DNA of 64,000 bases from Chryseobacterium gleum (GCA_945881885.1 CAMCVI010000008.1:1-64000); one strand, 5' to 3'. Counted from the first letter of the stretch, positions 42,363 to 51,816 are shown. Notes: a model not told the origin generated them from the sequence alone. A program made the numbers and translations.

Positions 42363-42394
42363 AAAAAAACCACCAATTAAAAAACTGATGGTTT
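42363..42394 (-). terminator. Terminator of the SPFH-protein gene
   Basis: On the minus strand AAACCATCA, loop, TGGTGGTTT (one mismatch), then TTTT. It is about 65 bp beyond the stop codon. Confidence 0.65.
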
Positions 42395-42459
42395 GTTTTT
42401 GTCAATCTGAACTTGTTTACTTCGTCAGTTCGCAAGCTCGGGTCAGATTCTAACATTTT

Positions 42460-43434
42460 TTATACTTCGCTAGTATCACTTGGGTTATAATCCGTTGATG
42501 TATGATCGGTTTTTTTCTTAATTCGTTTTGGCTGGTTTTTCATGGTTTCACCAATTTGGTTACTTGCTGTAAAACTTGCCACCATATTATTTAGCATGTC
42601 GCTTCCTGCTTGTGGAGAGTTTGGTAATAAAATTAAATTACTATTTGTGTCGGCGCCAATCGCTTGTAAAGTGTCATAATGTTGCGTAACCACAATCAAT
42701 GCTGAAGCTTCTTGAGAATTTATCCCAACATTGTTTAATACTTCTACACTTTCTACTAAACCTCTTGCAATTTCTCTTCGTTGGTCTGCGATACCTTGTC
42801 CTTGAAGTTTTTTACTTTCTGCTTCCGCTTTTGCTTTGGCTACAATTCTAATACGTTGTGCTTCTGATTCAAATTCTGCAGCCGTTTTTTCTCTATCAGC
42901 TGCGTTAATTCTATTCATAGCGTTTTTTACTTGAATATCTGGATCAATATCGGTTACTAAAGTATTGATAATGTCGTATCCGTAAGTAGTCATAGATTCG
43001 TTTAATTCGCGTTTTACCGCAATAGCAATGTCGTCTTTTCTTAAAAACACATCATCTAAAATCAATTTAGGAACTTCGGCACGAACTACATCAAACACAT
43101 AAGCCGTTATTTGATCGTGCGGATATTCTAACTTGTAAAAAGCTTCGTAAACTTTACTTTGAATCACGTTAAACTGAACCGAGACTTTCATTTTAATAAA
43201 AACGTTGTCTTTTGTTTTGGTTTCAATAATAACGTCTAATTGTTGAATTCTAAGATTTACTCTTCCGGCAATTCTATCTATTACTGGAATTTTTAATTGC
43301 AACCCAGAACTTCTGATGCTTGTAAATTTTCCAAAACGTTCAATAACAACTGCTGTTTGTTGTTTTACAGTAAAAAAAGAACTTAGTAAGACAAAAAATC
43401 CTAAAAACAGGAAGGAAATGATAATTGTAGACAT
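42460..43434 (-). CDS. SPFH/band 7 membrane protein (stomatin-like)
   Basis: A 324-residue protein with an N-terminal membrane helix (IIISFLFLGFFVLLSSFF), an SPFH domain (about 25-190: TAVVIERFGKFTSIRSSGLQLKIPVID, VFIKMKVSVQFNV) and a coiled-coil region rich in Ala/Glu/Lys (NAADREKTAAEFESEAQRIRIVAKAKAEAESKK). The C-terminal tail is basic. It is closest to slipin/QmcA-type proteins that form membrane microdomain assemblies. No NfeD partner gene is adjacent. It lies downstream of gltX on the same strand with a 78-bp gap. Confidence 0.88.
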   Translation of the reverse strand: MSTIIISFLFLGFFVLLSSFFTVKQQTAVVIERFGKFTSIRSSGLQLKIPVIDRIAGRVNLRIQQLDVIIETKTKDNVFIKMKVSVQFNVIQSKVYEAFYKLEYPHDQITAYVFDVVRAEVPKLILDDVFLRKDDIAIAVKRELNESMTTYGYDIINTLVTDIDPDIQVKNAMNRINAADREKTAAEFESEAQRIRIVAKAKAEAESKKLQGQGIADQRREIARGLVESVEVLNNVGINSQEASALIVVTQHYDTLQAIGADTNSNLILLPNSPQAGSDMLNNMVASFTASNQIGETMKNQPKRIKKKTDHTSTDYNPSDTSEV

Positions 43435-43512
43435 AGGAGATAATTTTTAAGTTATACTAGTTATACGTGGCTTTTAGGCAAAAGTTACAAGAAGTTTAAA
43501 TATTATTGTTGT

Positions 43513-45021
43513 TTATAAAGAAGCAATCGCTTTTTCAATTCTGCTTGTTGTTTCTTCTTTTCCAATTAGTTCAATAATATCAAACAAATGTGGGCCTTTT
43601 AAAGCGCCAACTAAACTCAATCGTAGCGGTTGCATTACTTTACCCATTCCAATTTCATTTGTCGTCATCCATTCTTTAAGCAAAGTTTCAATGTTTAAAG
43701 AGTTAAAATCTGCTATATTTTGTAACTGTTCAATTACTTGTTTCATTATTTCCGGCGTTGCTGAATTCCAGTTTTTAGCTGCTTTTTCATCGTAAGAAGA
43801 TGGCGCAACAAAGAAATAATCGGCTAAATCCCAAAACTCTGTTATAAAATTGGCACGTTCTTTAATTGAAGTAACTACTCTTGTAATATCTAAAGAAGTT
43901 GAAATTGCTTTTTCTTCTAAGATTACTTTAAACGCTTCGGCTAAACTTTCATCTGTTTGTTTTTGTAAGTATTGATGATTGAACCATTTATTTTTTTCTG
44001 GATCAAATTTTGCACCTGATTTATGAATTCGTTTCAAATCGAATTTTTCAATAAGTTCTGCTGAACTAAATATTTCTTGTTCCGTTCCGTCATTCCAACC
44101 CAATAATGCTAAAAAGTTAATTACGGCTTCAGGGAAAAATCCAGCTTCTTTATATCCTTTCGTTATTGTCATGCTTGAAGCATCTCTCCATTGTAAAGGA
44201 AACACAGGAAAACCTAATTTATCACCATCACGCTTGCTTAATTTTCCGTTTCCAATTGGTTTTAAAATTAAAGGCAAATGTGCAAATTCTGGTGCTTCCC
44301 AACCAAATGCTCTGTAAAGCATTACGTGTAAAGGCATAGATGGCAACCATTCTTCACCTCTAATTACGTGCGAAGTTTCCATTAAATGATCATCTACAAT
44401 ATTTGCCAAATGATACGTTGGCATTCCGTCTGATTTAAACAAGACTTTATCGTCAAGTAAATTGGTGTCAAATTGTACCTCACCACGAATGATATCTTGT
44501 AAATGCAAGGTCTTATTAACAGGCGTTTTAAAACGAATTACGAAATGTTCACCATTTGCAATACGGGTTTTCACTATTTCATCTGAAAAGTTTAAAGAAG
44601 TATCTAGTTTTTCTCTAACGGTATGATTGTATATAAATGTTTTTCCTTCTGTTTCAGCATTTTTACGAAGTTCGTCCAATTTTTCAGGTGTATCAAAAGC
44701 ATAATAAGCCCAACCAGATTGAATCAATTCATCAGTATATTGCTTATAAATTTCTTTTCTATCAGATTGTCTGTATGGTCCAAATTTTTCGTTTTTTCCA
44801 ATTGTTTCATCTGGAGAAATTCCCAACCATTCTAATGCTTCAAAAATATAATCTTCAGCTTCCGCAACAAAACGAGTTTGGTCAGTATCTTCTATTCTAA
44901 TATAAAACGTTCCGCCATGTTTTTTGGCGAACAAATAATTAAAAAGCGCGGTTCTTACACCTCCAATATGTAAAGGCCCTGTTGGACTTGGGGCAAATCG
45001 TACTCTAACTGGTCTATTCAT
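43513..45021 (-). CDS. gltX: Glutamate--tRNA ligase
   Basis: Class I synthetase for tRNA-Glu. The 502-residue protein starts MNRPVRVRFAPSPTGPLHIGGVRTALFN, with the HIGH-type motif at 18-21, and has the KLSKRDG loop in the middle. The C-terminal anticodon-binding domain is complete. I start at 45021 because the 18 codons before it cover the -7 element TATCTTTG (complement of 45037-45044) and are unlike the family. It is divergent from the DUF4175 gene across a heptamer repeat. Confidence 0.96.
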   Translation of the reverse strand: MNRPVRVRFAPSPTGPLHIGGVRTALFNYLFAKKHGGTFYIRIEDTDQTRFVAEAEDYIFEALEWLGISPDETIGKNEKFGPYRQSDRKEIYKQYTDELIQSGWAYYAFDTPEKLDELRKNAETEGKTFIYNHTVREKLDTSLNFSDEIVKTRIANGEHFVIRFKTPVNKTLHLQDIIRGEVQFDTNLLDDKVLFKSDGMPTYHLANIVDDHLMETSHVIRGEEWLPSMPLHVMLYRAFGWEAPEFAHLPLILKPIGNGKLSKRDGDKLGFPVFPLQWRDASSMTITKGYKEAGFFPEAVINFLALLGWNDGTEQEIFSSAELIEKFDLKRIHKSGAKFDPEKNKWFNHQYLQKQTDESLAEAFKVILEEKAISTSLDITRVVTSIKERANFITEFWDLADYFFVAPSSYDEKAAKNWNSATPEIMKQVIEQLQNIADFNSLNIETLLKEWMTTNEIGMGKVMQPLRLSLVGALKGPHLFDIIELIGKEETTSRIEKAIASL

Positions 45022-45036
45022 CACTATAAATTTTGT

Positions 45037-45044
45037 CAAAGATA
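45037..45044 (-). promoter_or_regulatory. gltX promoter, -7 element
   Basis: The minus strand reads TATCTTTG, 15 bp before the gltX start. Confidence 0.5.
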
Positions 45045-45066
45045 CTATTTTAAAATTCCAAAAGTA

Positions 45067-45110
45067 AAATTCCAAACTCCAAATAGTGCAAAAATTGGAA
45101 TTTGGAATTT
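45067..45110. repeat. Heptamer inverted repeat between gltX and the DUF4175 gene
   Basis: AAATTCC AAACTCC (45067-45080) faces GGAATTT x2 (45097-45110). It is the same element as at 9206 and 32872 but lies between divergent promoters, so it is not a terminator there. Confidence 0.75.
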
Positions 45111-45179
45111 AAATATTAGAATTTTTTTGTGATTGATTTTTTTGTAATTTTATCGGTCATAAATAAATGAGTAACAATT

Positions 45180-48100
45180 TTGGAAAACAAAGCCATTATT
45201 TACGATAAACTGGAAGGCTTCATCAAAAAGTTTTACACCAACGAGTTAATAAAAGGAATACTTCTTTTCATAACCACTGGTTTATTGTATTTTATTTTTA
45301 CCTTTTTAATTGAATATTTTCTTTGGTTTGCTACTTTAGGAAGAACCATTTTGTTTGGCTTGTTTTTGTTGGTTGAAGCACTTTTGTTATTTAAATTTAT
45401 AGCCATTCCTTTATCAAAATTATTTAAAATTCAAAAAGGTCTAAACCATGCAGAAGCTTCAAAAATCATCGGAATTCATTTTGATGAAGTTCAAGATAAA
45501 CTGCTTAATTTTTTGCAATTATCAAACACATTTGAGCCAACAGAATTGGTTTTGGCTTCAATTGAACAAAAAGCAAAAAACTTACAACCCATTCCGTTTT
45601 CAAATGCCATAAACTTTAACGGGAACAAAAAATATTTACCTTTTGCGCTAATTCCGCTTTTATTTATTTTATTCTTTTATATTTCTGGAAATTCGGATGT
45701 GATTTCTAAAAGTTTTGCCAGAGTAGTCCAATACGATACTAATTTTGAAAAACCAGCTGCTTTTAAGTTTGAAATTGTTTCTACTACTTTAAACGTGGAA
45801 CAAAATAAATCGTTTAAATTAATTGTAAAAACAGTTGGTTCAATTATTCCAGAAAACGCTTCAATTTTAATTAATAATGAAGAATATTTTTTAGAAAACA
45901 CTTCACCAGGAAATTTTACTTACCAATTTGATAATGTTCAGAAAGACATTACATTTCATTTAAAATCGAATGATATTACTTCTTCAGATTATGTTTTAAA
46001 TGTTGTTAACGTGCCTACTATTTCTTCGTTTAGCATGCACTTAAATTTCCCAAATTATTTAGAGAAAAAACCAGAAATTATTCAAGGAACCGGAAATGCG
46101 GTTATTCCCGAAGGAACATTGGTTTCTTGGAAAATAAATACATTTGCTACAACTGAAGTTGCTTTTAAAAAAGAATCAATTTCCAATTTATTTAGCAAAA
46201 AAGACAAACAGTTTTTTCTTACAAAACGAATTGTTAATACAACAGATTACGAAATTTCAATTTCCAATTCTAGGTTAAAAAACTATGAAAAGCTTCAATA
46301 TAAATTGACTGTTTTAAAAGATCAGTTTCCAAGTATTTCAGTTGCCGAAACCCCAGATAGTTTAAAATTAAAACAAAAAGTAGTTATCGGTCAAGTTTCT
46401 GACGATTACGGGATGTCTAAATTACAAGTAGTGTTTTACGACAAAAATAAACCAAATATTTTATTACGAAAAGGTCTGGTTTTAAAAAACAAAGTTGTTG
46501 ACCAATTTGTGTATGCTTTCCCCGACGGAATTGCATTACAACCGGGAATTAATTACGAGTATTTCTTCGAAGTGTTTGATAATGATGTAGTTAACGGATT
46601 AAAATCATCTAAATCGACTGTTTTTTCTCATTCAGAATTAACTAAAGAACAAAAAGAACAAAAATCATTGCAGGAACAACAATCTAATATCAATAGTTTG
46701 CAAAAAGCTTTAGATAATCAAGATAAGCAATTTGAAGCATTTGATAAACTTAAAAAACTTGACAAACAAAAAGACATCTTAGATTATAAAGACCAAAAGA
46801 AAATTCAAGATTTTATTAATCGTCAAAAACAACAAGACGAAATGATGAAAGAATTTTCTGAAAAAATGAAGGAAAATCTGGAACAATTTAAGCCCGAACA
46901 AAAAGATGAAATGAAACAAGAGCTTTTAAACCGTTTAGAAAAAAACGAAAAACAAGCTGCGAAAAACGAAAAGCTTTTAAAGGAACTTGAAGCGCTAACA
47001 AAAAAATTAGAAAAAGAAGAATTGTTTGATAAAGCTGATAAATTAAAACAACAAGCCAAAACGCAACAAAAATCTTTAGAGCAGTTAGTGGAACTTACAA
47101 AAAGATATTATGTTGAACAAAAAGCAAACCAATTAGCCGATAAATTAGATAAATTAGCATCGAAACAAGACAAGCTCTCAGATAAAGAAAACCCAACTAA
47201 AGAAGAACAAGAAAAGCTATCAAAAGAGTTCGACGATTTAAAAAACGAATTGGACGCTTTAGAAAAAGAAAACAAAGAATTGAAGTCGCCAATGGATATT
47301 CCGAATGACAAAGGCGATCAAAAAGATGTAGACCAAGAACAGCAAAAAGCAGAAGATAATTTGGATAAGAAAGACCAAAAACAAGCTAAAAAGAACCAAA
47401 AATCGGCGGCTCAAAAAATGAAAGCAATGAGTCAAAAAATGTCTGACTCAATGTCTTCTGGGGAAATGGAAGATAACGCTGAAGATGCAAAAGTAATGCG
47501 TCAAATATTAGATAATTTATTGTCTTTTTCATTTGATCAAGAAAAATTGATGAAACAATTTAAGACGGTTTCTAGTTCAAAATCTAACGTAAGTTCATTG
47601 CTAAAAAACCAGCAAGATTTGAAAACACAATTCAAACATGTTGACGACAGTTTGTTTGCTTTGTCTTTGCGTCAACCCAAACTTTCTGATTTGGTTTTAA
47701 ATGAAGTAGAAGAAATTCATTATAATTTAGATAAGTCAATTGAAAATTTAGTATCAACTAGTCGTTCAAAAGGAATTTCACACCAACAATTTACTTTGTC
47801 TTCCGCTAACAAATTAGCCGATTTTCTTAGCAATGTGCAAAGCGAAATGAGTATGAGCATGTCGTCATCCGGCGGCAGTGGAAAACCAAAATCCGGTAAA
47901 GGGAAAGGCGGCCAATTATCGGACATTATTTCCAAACAAAAAGGGCTGGGCGACAAAATGAAAGATGGCAAACCCAAACCAGGCGAAGGACAAAAACCAG
48001 GTCAGGGTAAAAAAGGAAATCAAGAAGGCGAAGGTGGTTCTCAAGGTAACGAAGGAAAAGACGGCGAAGGCGATGCTGGAAAACTATTAGAAATAATAAA

Positions 48101-48479
48101 AGAACAACAAGAGTTACGTGAAGCATTGCAAAATGAATTAAAAAAAAACGGCATGGGCGGCAATGGTCAAAACGCAGTAAAACAAATGAAAGAGTTAGAA
48201 AAGCAATTAATTAATAAAGGGCTTACACAAGACAATGTTAATCGCGCCTTGCAAATTAATCACGAATTGTTAAAACTAGAATCTGCAATAAAACAACAAG
48301 GGCAAGACACCAAAAGAGAATCGAATACCAACAATAATGATTTTCTAGGAAGCAACAAACCCCTGCCTCCCGCTCTATTAAATTATTTAAAAAGTGTAGA
48401 AATATTAAACAGACAAAGCTTACCTTTGCAACCCAATTTTAACACCAAAGTGCAACAATATTTCAAAAACAATGATTAG
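45180..48479 (+). CDS. DUF4175 family large membrane protein
   Basis: A 1099-residue protein of a Bacteroidetes family of unknown function. Two membrane helices lie at about 22-75 and a third at about 150-167, followed by a beta-rich part (about 190-490) and a very long, highly charged coiled-coil segment (about 500-780, rich in Lys, Gln, Glu, Asp). A Gly/Lys-rich low-complexity linker (about 895-970) and a final helical end follow. The first in-frame start is TTG at 45180. An ATG at 45167 (MSNN) is one base out of frame, and losing one T from the TTTT at 45178-45181 would join it to this gene. It overlaps ybeY by 8 bp. Confidence 0.85.
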   Translation: MENKAIIYDKLEGFIKKFYTNELIKGILLFITTGLLYFIFTFLIEYFLWFATLGRTILFGLFLLVEALLLFKFIAIPLSKLFKIQKGLNHAEASKIIGIHFDEVQDKLLNFLQLSNTFEPTELVLASIEQKAKNLQPIPFSNAINFNGNKKYLPFALIPLLFILFFYISGNSDVISKSFARVVQYDTNFEKPAAFKFEIVSTTLNVEQNKSFKLIVKTVGSIIPENASILINNEEYFLENTSPGNFTYQFDNVQKDITFHLKSNDITSSDYVLNVVNVPTISSFSMHLNFPNYLEKKPEIIQGTGNAVIPEGTLVSWKINTFATTEVAFKKESISNLFSKKDKQFFLTKRIVNTTDYEISISNSRLKNYEKLQYKLTVLKDQFPSISVAETPDSLKLKQKVVIGQVSDDYGMSKLQVVFYDKNKPNILLRKGLVLKNKVVDQFVYAFPDGIALQPGINYEYFFEVFDNDVVNGLKSSKSTVFSHSELTKEQKEQKSLQEQQSNINSLQKALDNQDKQFEAFDKLKKLDKQKDILDYKDQKKIQDFINRQKQQDEMMKEFSEKMKENLEQFKPEQKDEMKQELLNRLEKNEKQAAKNEKLLKELEALTKKLEKEELFDKADKLKQQAKTQQKSLEQLVELTKRYYVEQKANQLADKLDKLASKQDKLSDKENPTKEEQEKLSKEFDDLKNELDALEKENKELKSPMDIPNDKGDQKDVDQEQQKAEDNLDKKDQKQAKKNQKSAAQKMKAMSQKMSDSMSSGEMEDNAEDAKVMRQILDNLLSFSFDQEKLMKQFKTVSSSKSNVSSLLKNQQDLKTQFKHVDDSLFALSLRQPKLSDLVLNEVEEIHYNLDKSIENLVSTSRSKGISHQQFTLSSANKLADFLSNVQSEMSMSMSSSGGSGKPKSGKGKGGQLSDIISKQKGLGDKMKDGKPKPGEGQKPGQGKKGNQEGEGGSQGNEGKDGEGDAGKLLEIIKEQQELREALQNELKKNGMGGNGQNAVKQMKELEKQLINKGLTQDNVNRALQINHELLKLESAIKQQGQDTKRESNTNNNDFLGSNKPLPPALLNYLKSVEILNRQSLPLQPNFNTKVQQYFKNND

Positions 48480-48891
48480 TTTTAATTACGAATCTGATTT
48501 TACTTTAGACCAAGAGGAGCATTTTGCTTCTTGGATAGCAACCATTATAGCTTCTGAAAACAAAACTATTGGAGAGATTTCTTATATTTTTTGCGATGAC
48601 GATTATTTGCACGCTATCAATTTGCAATATTTAAATCACGATACGCTTACAGATATTGTTAGTTTCGATTATACAGAAGGCGACATAATTAGCGGCGATA
48701 TTTTTGTCTCTATTGAAAGAGTAAAAGACAATGCTGTTGATTTTAAAGTCTCTTTTGAGGAAGAGTTACTACGTGTTTTGTCACATGGTATTTTACATTT
48801 TTGTGGCTATAAAGATAAATCTGACACCGACGCTCTAGAAATGCGCACAAAAGAAAACGAAAAAATAAAGATGTTCCACGTGGAACTTTAA
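48472..48891 (+). CDS. ybeY: Endoribonuclease YbeY
   Basis: Zinc-dependent RNase for 16S rRNA maturation and ribosome quality control. The 139-residue sequence has YLNHDTLTDIVSFDY and the metal-site region LSHGILHFCGYKDKS. In E. coli the site is HxxxHxxxxxH; here the third position is Asp, as I recall from other Bacteroidetes YbeY proteins. The 3' end codes FHVEL, and those codons are a parS-like palindrome. The start overlaps the DUF4175 gene by 8 bp, so the two are coupled. Confidence 0.92.
   Translation: MISFNYESDFTLDQEEHFASWIATIIASENKTIGEISYIFCDDDYLHAINLQYLNHDTLTDIVSFDYTEGDIISGDIFVSIERVKDNAVDFKVSFEEELLRVLSHGILHFCGYKDKSDTDALEMRTKENEKIKMFHVEL
48872..48887. other. parS-like site 1
   Basis: The core GTTCCACGTGGAAC (48873-48886) is a perfect palindrome matching the ParB-binding consensus TGTTNCACGTGAAACA at most positions. 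It lies within the last codons of ybeY. Confidence 0.7.
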
Positions 48892-48910
48892 TATAATAAT
48901 CTTGTTTTTT

Positions 48911-48926
48911 TGTTCCACGTGGAACA
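48911..48926. other. parS-like site 2
   Basis: TGTTCCACGTGGAACA, a perfect 16-bp palindrome one base from the common parS form TGTTCCACGTGAAACA, in the ybeY-mnmG gap. Confidence 0.75.
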
Positions 48927-48950
48927 AAAAGATTTTTAAAACCAACCACG

Positions 48951-48966
48951 TGTTTCACGTGGAACA
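48951..48966. other. parS-like site 3
   Basis: TGTTTCACGTGGAACA, 6 bp before the mnmG start codon. It differs from TGTTTCACGTGAAACA by one base. Confidence 0.75.
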
Positions 48967-48972
48967 AATGAT

Positions 48973-50844
48973 ATGTTTCAAGAAAAATATGATGTAATTG
49001 TTGTAGGTGCCGGACACGCAGGATGCGAGGCCGCTGCTGCTGCCGCCAATATGGGCTGTAGCACGCTTTTGGTTACCATGAACCTTCAAAATATTGCCCA
49101 AATGTCCTGTAATCCAGCTATGGGAGGTATTGCGAAAGGACAAATTGTTCGTGAAATTGATGCTTTAGGTGGTTATTCAGGGATTGTTTCTGATAACACT
49201 GCCATACAATTTAAAATGCTTAACCTATCTAAAGGACCTGCTATGTGGTCGCCCCGTTGCCAGTCTGATCGAATGCGTTTTGCCGAAGAATGGCGAATGA
49301 TGTTAGAAGGCACGCCTAATTTAGATTTTTATCAAGAAATGGTTTCCGGGATTATAACAGAAGAAAATCAAATCATAGGTATCAAAACATCACTTGGATT
49401 AGAGATTAAAGCCAAAACAGTTGTGCTTACAAATGGCACATTTTTAAATGGTTTAATTCATATTGGCGACAAACAATTTGGAGGAGGTCGTGCCGGAGAA
49501 AGTGCTTCTTTTGGAATTACAGAAGATTTATTAAAATTAGGTTTTGAATCAGGAAGAATGAAAACAGGTACGCCGCCTCGAGTAGATGGTCGTTCTTTAG
49601 ATTATTCAAAAATGATTGAACAACCTGGCGATTTAAACCCTTCAAAATTTTCTTATTCTGATGTTACCAAGCCTTTAACAGAACAACGCTCTTGTTTTAT
49701 GACCTATACTTCCGAGGTGGTTCATGATTTATTACGCGAAGGATTTGACAGAAGTCCAATGTTTAACGGCAGAATTAAATCTATCGGACCAAGATATTGC
49801 CCTTCTATTGAAGACAAAATTAATCGATTTGCAGACAAAGAACGTCATCAATTGTTTATTGAACCTGAAGGCTGGAAAACATGTGAAGTGTATGTAAATG
49901 GTTTCTCAACTTCCTTGCCAGAAGATGTCCAATTTAAAGCCTTACGCTCTGTTGTAGGTTTCGAAAAGGTGAAATTTTTCCGACCAGGATATGCTATCGA
50001 GTACGATTATTTTCCACCAACGCAATTAAAACATACTTTAGAAACCAAATTAGTACATGGTTTGTATTTTGCGGGACAAATTAACGGAACAACAGGTTAT
50101 GAAGAAGCAGCCTCTCAAGGATTAATGGCTGGTATTAATGCTGCGCTTCAAGTTCAAGAAAAAGAGCCTTTAATACTAAAAAGAGATGAAGCATATATTG
50201 GTGTTTTAATTGATGATTTAATTACAAAAGGCACAGAAGAACCTTATAGAATGTTTACCTCTCGAGCAGAATATAGAACCTTATTACGACAAGATAATGC
50301 CGATTTAAGATTGACACCGAAAGGATTTTCAATTGGTTTAGCAAAAGAGGCTCGTTTGAAACGAATGGAATACAAACAAGACGCTTCAGATAAATTCGTT
50401 ACTTTCTTTAAAGAAACCAGTGTTAAAGCTGAAATTGCAAATCCAATTTTAGAAGCAAAAGGATCTAGTTTGATGACACAGGGTGATAAAATGTTTAAGG
50501 TTTTTTCACGTCCACAAATTGATTTAAATGATATTTTAAAATTTGAAGCAGTTACAGATTATATTTCAGAACATGATTTAGATCTTGAAGTGATAGAACA
50601 AGCAGAAATTCAAGTGAAATATGCTGGGTATATCGAAAAAGAAAAAAACCATGCAGATAAATTGCACCGTCTTGAAGATGTTAGAATTCCGGACAATTAC
50701 GATTTTGAAAAAATAAAAGCCATTTCTATTGAAGCACGCCAAAAACTAACAAAAATAAGACCAGCAACTATTGCTCAAGCTTCGCGAATTAGCGGTGTGT
50801 CGCCAAGTGATGTTTCCGTGTTGCTAATTCATATGGGAAGATAA
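48973..50844 (+). CDS. mnmG: tRNA uridine-5-carboxymethylaminomethyl modification enzyme MnmG
   Basis: FAD enzyme that, with MnmE, adds the carboxymethylaminomethyl group to U34 of certain tRNAs. The FAD motif is GAGHAG (12-17), with the signatures CNPAMGGIAKGQIVREIDALGG and RPGYAIEYDYF, and the helical MnmE-binding C-terminus (KIRPATIAQASRISGVSPSDVSVL). At 623 residues it is full length. Three parS-like sites lie before or at its start and one after its end. In many bacteria mnmG is near the origin together with parAB, which fits those sites. Confidence 0.97.
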   Translation: MFQEKYDVIVVGAGHAGCEAAAAAANMGCSTLLVTMNLQNIAQMSCNPAMGGIAKGQIVREIDALGGYSGIVSDNTAIQFKMLNLSKGPAMWSPRCQSDRMRFAEEWRMMLEGTPNLDFYQEMVSGIITEENQIIGIKTSLGLEIKAKTVVLTNGTFLNGLIHIGDKQFGGGRAGESASFGITEDLLKLGFESGRMKTGTPPRVDGRSLDYSKMIEQPGDLNPSKFSYSDVTKPLTEQRSCFMTYTSEVVHDLLREGFDRSPMFNGRIKSIGPRYCPSIEDKINRFADKERHQLFIEPEGWKTCEVYVNGFSTSLPEDVQFKALRSVVGFEKVKFFRPGYAIEYDYFPPTQLKHTLETKLVHGLYFAGQINGTTGYEEAASQGLMAGINAALQVQEKEPLILKRDEAYIGVLIDDLITKGTEEPYRMFTSRAEYRTLLRQDNADLRLTPKGFSIGLAKEARLKRMEYKQDASDKFVTFFKETSVKAEIANPILEAKGSSLMTQGDKMFKVFSRPQIDLNDILKFEAVTDYISEHDLDLEVIEQAEIQVKYAGYIEKEKNHADKLHRLEDVRIPDNYDFEKIKAISIEARQKLTKIRPATIAQASRISGVSPSDVSVLLIHMGR

Positions 50845-50847
50845 ATG

Positions 50848-50917
50848 TATTTACGATTTGAGATTTTGGATTTGAGATTTTAAACGTTTCGTAAATCAAA
50901 AATCAAAAATTGTAATT
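50848..50917. repeat. Ten-heptamer imperfect palindrome after mnmG
   Basis: In unbroken 7-bp register GATTTGA, GATTTTG, GATTTGA, GATTTTA (50855-50882) are followed by AACGTTT and CGTAAAT and then CAAAAAT x2 (50897-50910). The right half is an approximate reverse complement of the left. It lies just upstream of parS-like site 4 and may also act as the mnmG terminator. Confidence 0.8.
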
Positions 50918-50921
50918 TTTA

Positions 50922-50937
50922 GGTTCCACGTGAAACA
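50922..50937. other. parS-like site 4
   Basis: GGTTCCACGTGAAACA matches 15 of 16 positions of the Bacillus parS form TGTTCCACGTGAAACA. It is in the gap between mnmG and the methyltransferase gene. Confidence 0.75.
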
Positions 50938-50967
50938 ACTTTGTTAAAGCCAATAAATAAAGAATAA

Positions 50968-51816
50968 ATGAAATTTTTAGAAGAAAACCAATTTATAATT
51001 GTCAAAGATCATTCGGTTTCAAAAGAAACCTTTTCCTTGTTATACAATAAAGAATATGATATTTTAAAAACACACCCTACTCCATCTTTAGCTGTTTTAC
51101 CAAAGTATTACGAAAGCGAAGATTATATTTCGCATACAGATGGTAAAAGAACGCTGTTTGAAAAAATATACCAAATAGTAAAACGAAACGCTATTAAAGG
51201 AAAGGTTGCCTTAATCACCAGTCAACAAAATTACGAAGGACATTTATTAGATATTGGTTGCGGCACAGGCGATTTTTTAGTGGAAGCCAAAAACCAAGGC
51301 TGGTCTGTTTTAGGATTTGAACCTAATGAAGATGCCAAACAATTGGCCAAAAATAAAGGCGTTTTGTTTACGGAAGATATTTTTACTTTACCAGAAAACA
51401 CTTTTGATGCGGTAACCATGTGGCACGTTTTAGAGCACGTTCCTAATTTACAAGAATATATTGCCAACTTAAAGCGAATTATTAAACCAAACGGAACCAT
51501 AATTATTGCCGTTCCAAATTATAAGTCTTACGATGCGAAATATTATAATCGTTTTTGGGCAGCTTATGATGTGCCTCGTCATTTATGGCATTTTTCAAAA
51601 AACAGCATAAAAAGATTATTTTCTGATGTGGATATGGAATTGAAAAAAGTAAAACCCATGTGGTTTGATAGTTTTTATGTTTCCTTATTATCAGAAAAAT
51701 ACAAAAACGGTAAAATGAGTTTCGTAAAAGGATTTTTTGTCGGTTTTATTTCAAATGTATCAGGATTGTATAAAAAAGAGTTTTCTTCACACATTTACAT
51801 CCTAAAAAATAAGTAA
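50968..51816 (+). CDS. Class I SAM-dependent methyltransferase
   Basis: A 282-residue protein with a central methyltransferase domain (about 88-195): motif I LLDIGCGTGDFLVEAKNQGW, and VTMWHVLEHVPNLQEYIANLKRIIKPNGTIIIAVPNY. The first 85 residues are extra; the last 60 (AYDVPRHLWHFSKNSIKRLF) match a family associated with glycan or methyltransfer roles. The substrate is unknown. It is separated from mnmG by a heptamer element and a parS-like site. A 263-bp AT-rich gap with no visible gene follows. Confidence 0.85.
   Translation: MKFLEENQFIIVKDHSVSKETFSLLYNKEYDILKTHPTPSLAVLPKYYESEDYISHTDGKRTLFEKIYQIVKRNAIKGKVALITSQQNYEGHLLDIGCGTGDFLVEAKNQGWSVLGFEPNEDAKQLAKNKGVLFTEDIFTLPENTFDAVTMWHVLEHVPNLQEYIANLKRIIKPNGTIIIAVPNYKSYDAKYYNRFWAAYDVPRHLWHFSKNSIKRLFSDVDMELKKVKPMWFDSFYVSLLSEKYKNGKMSFVKGFFVGFISNVSGLYKKEFSSHIYILKNK

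Noticed and set aside
46823..48126. Minus-strand Ser/Phe-rich frames opposite the DUF4175 gene
   Set aside because: They mirror the Lys/Glu/Gln-rich coiled-coil codons and are composition artefacts.
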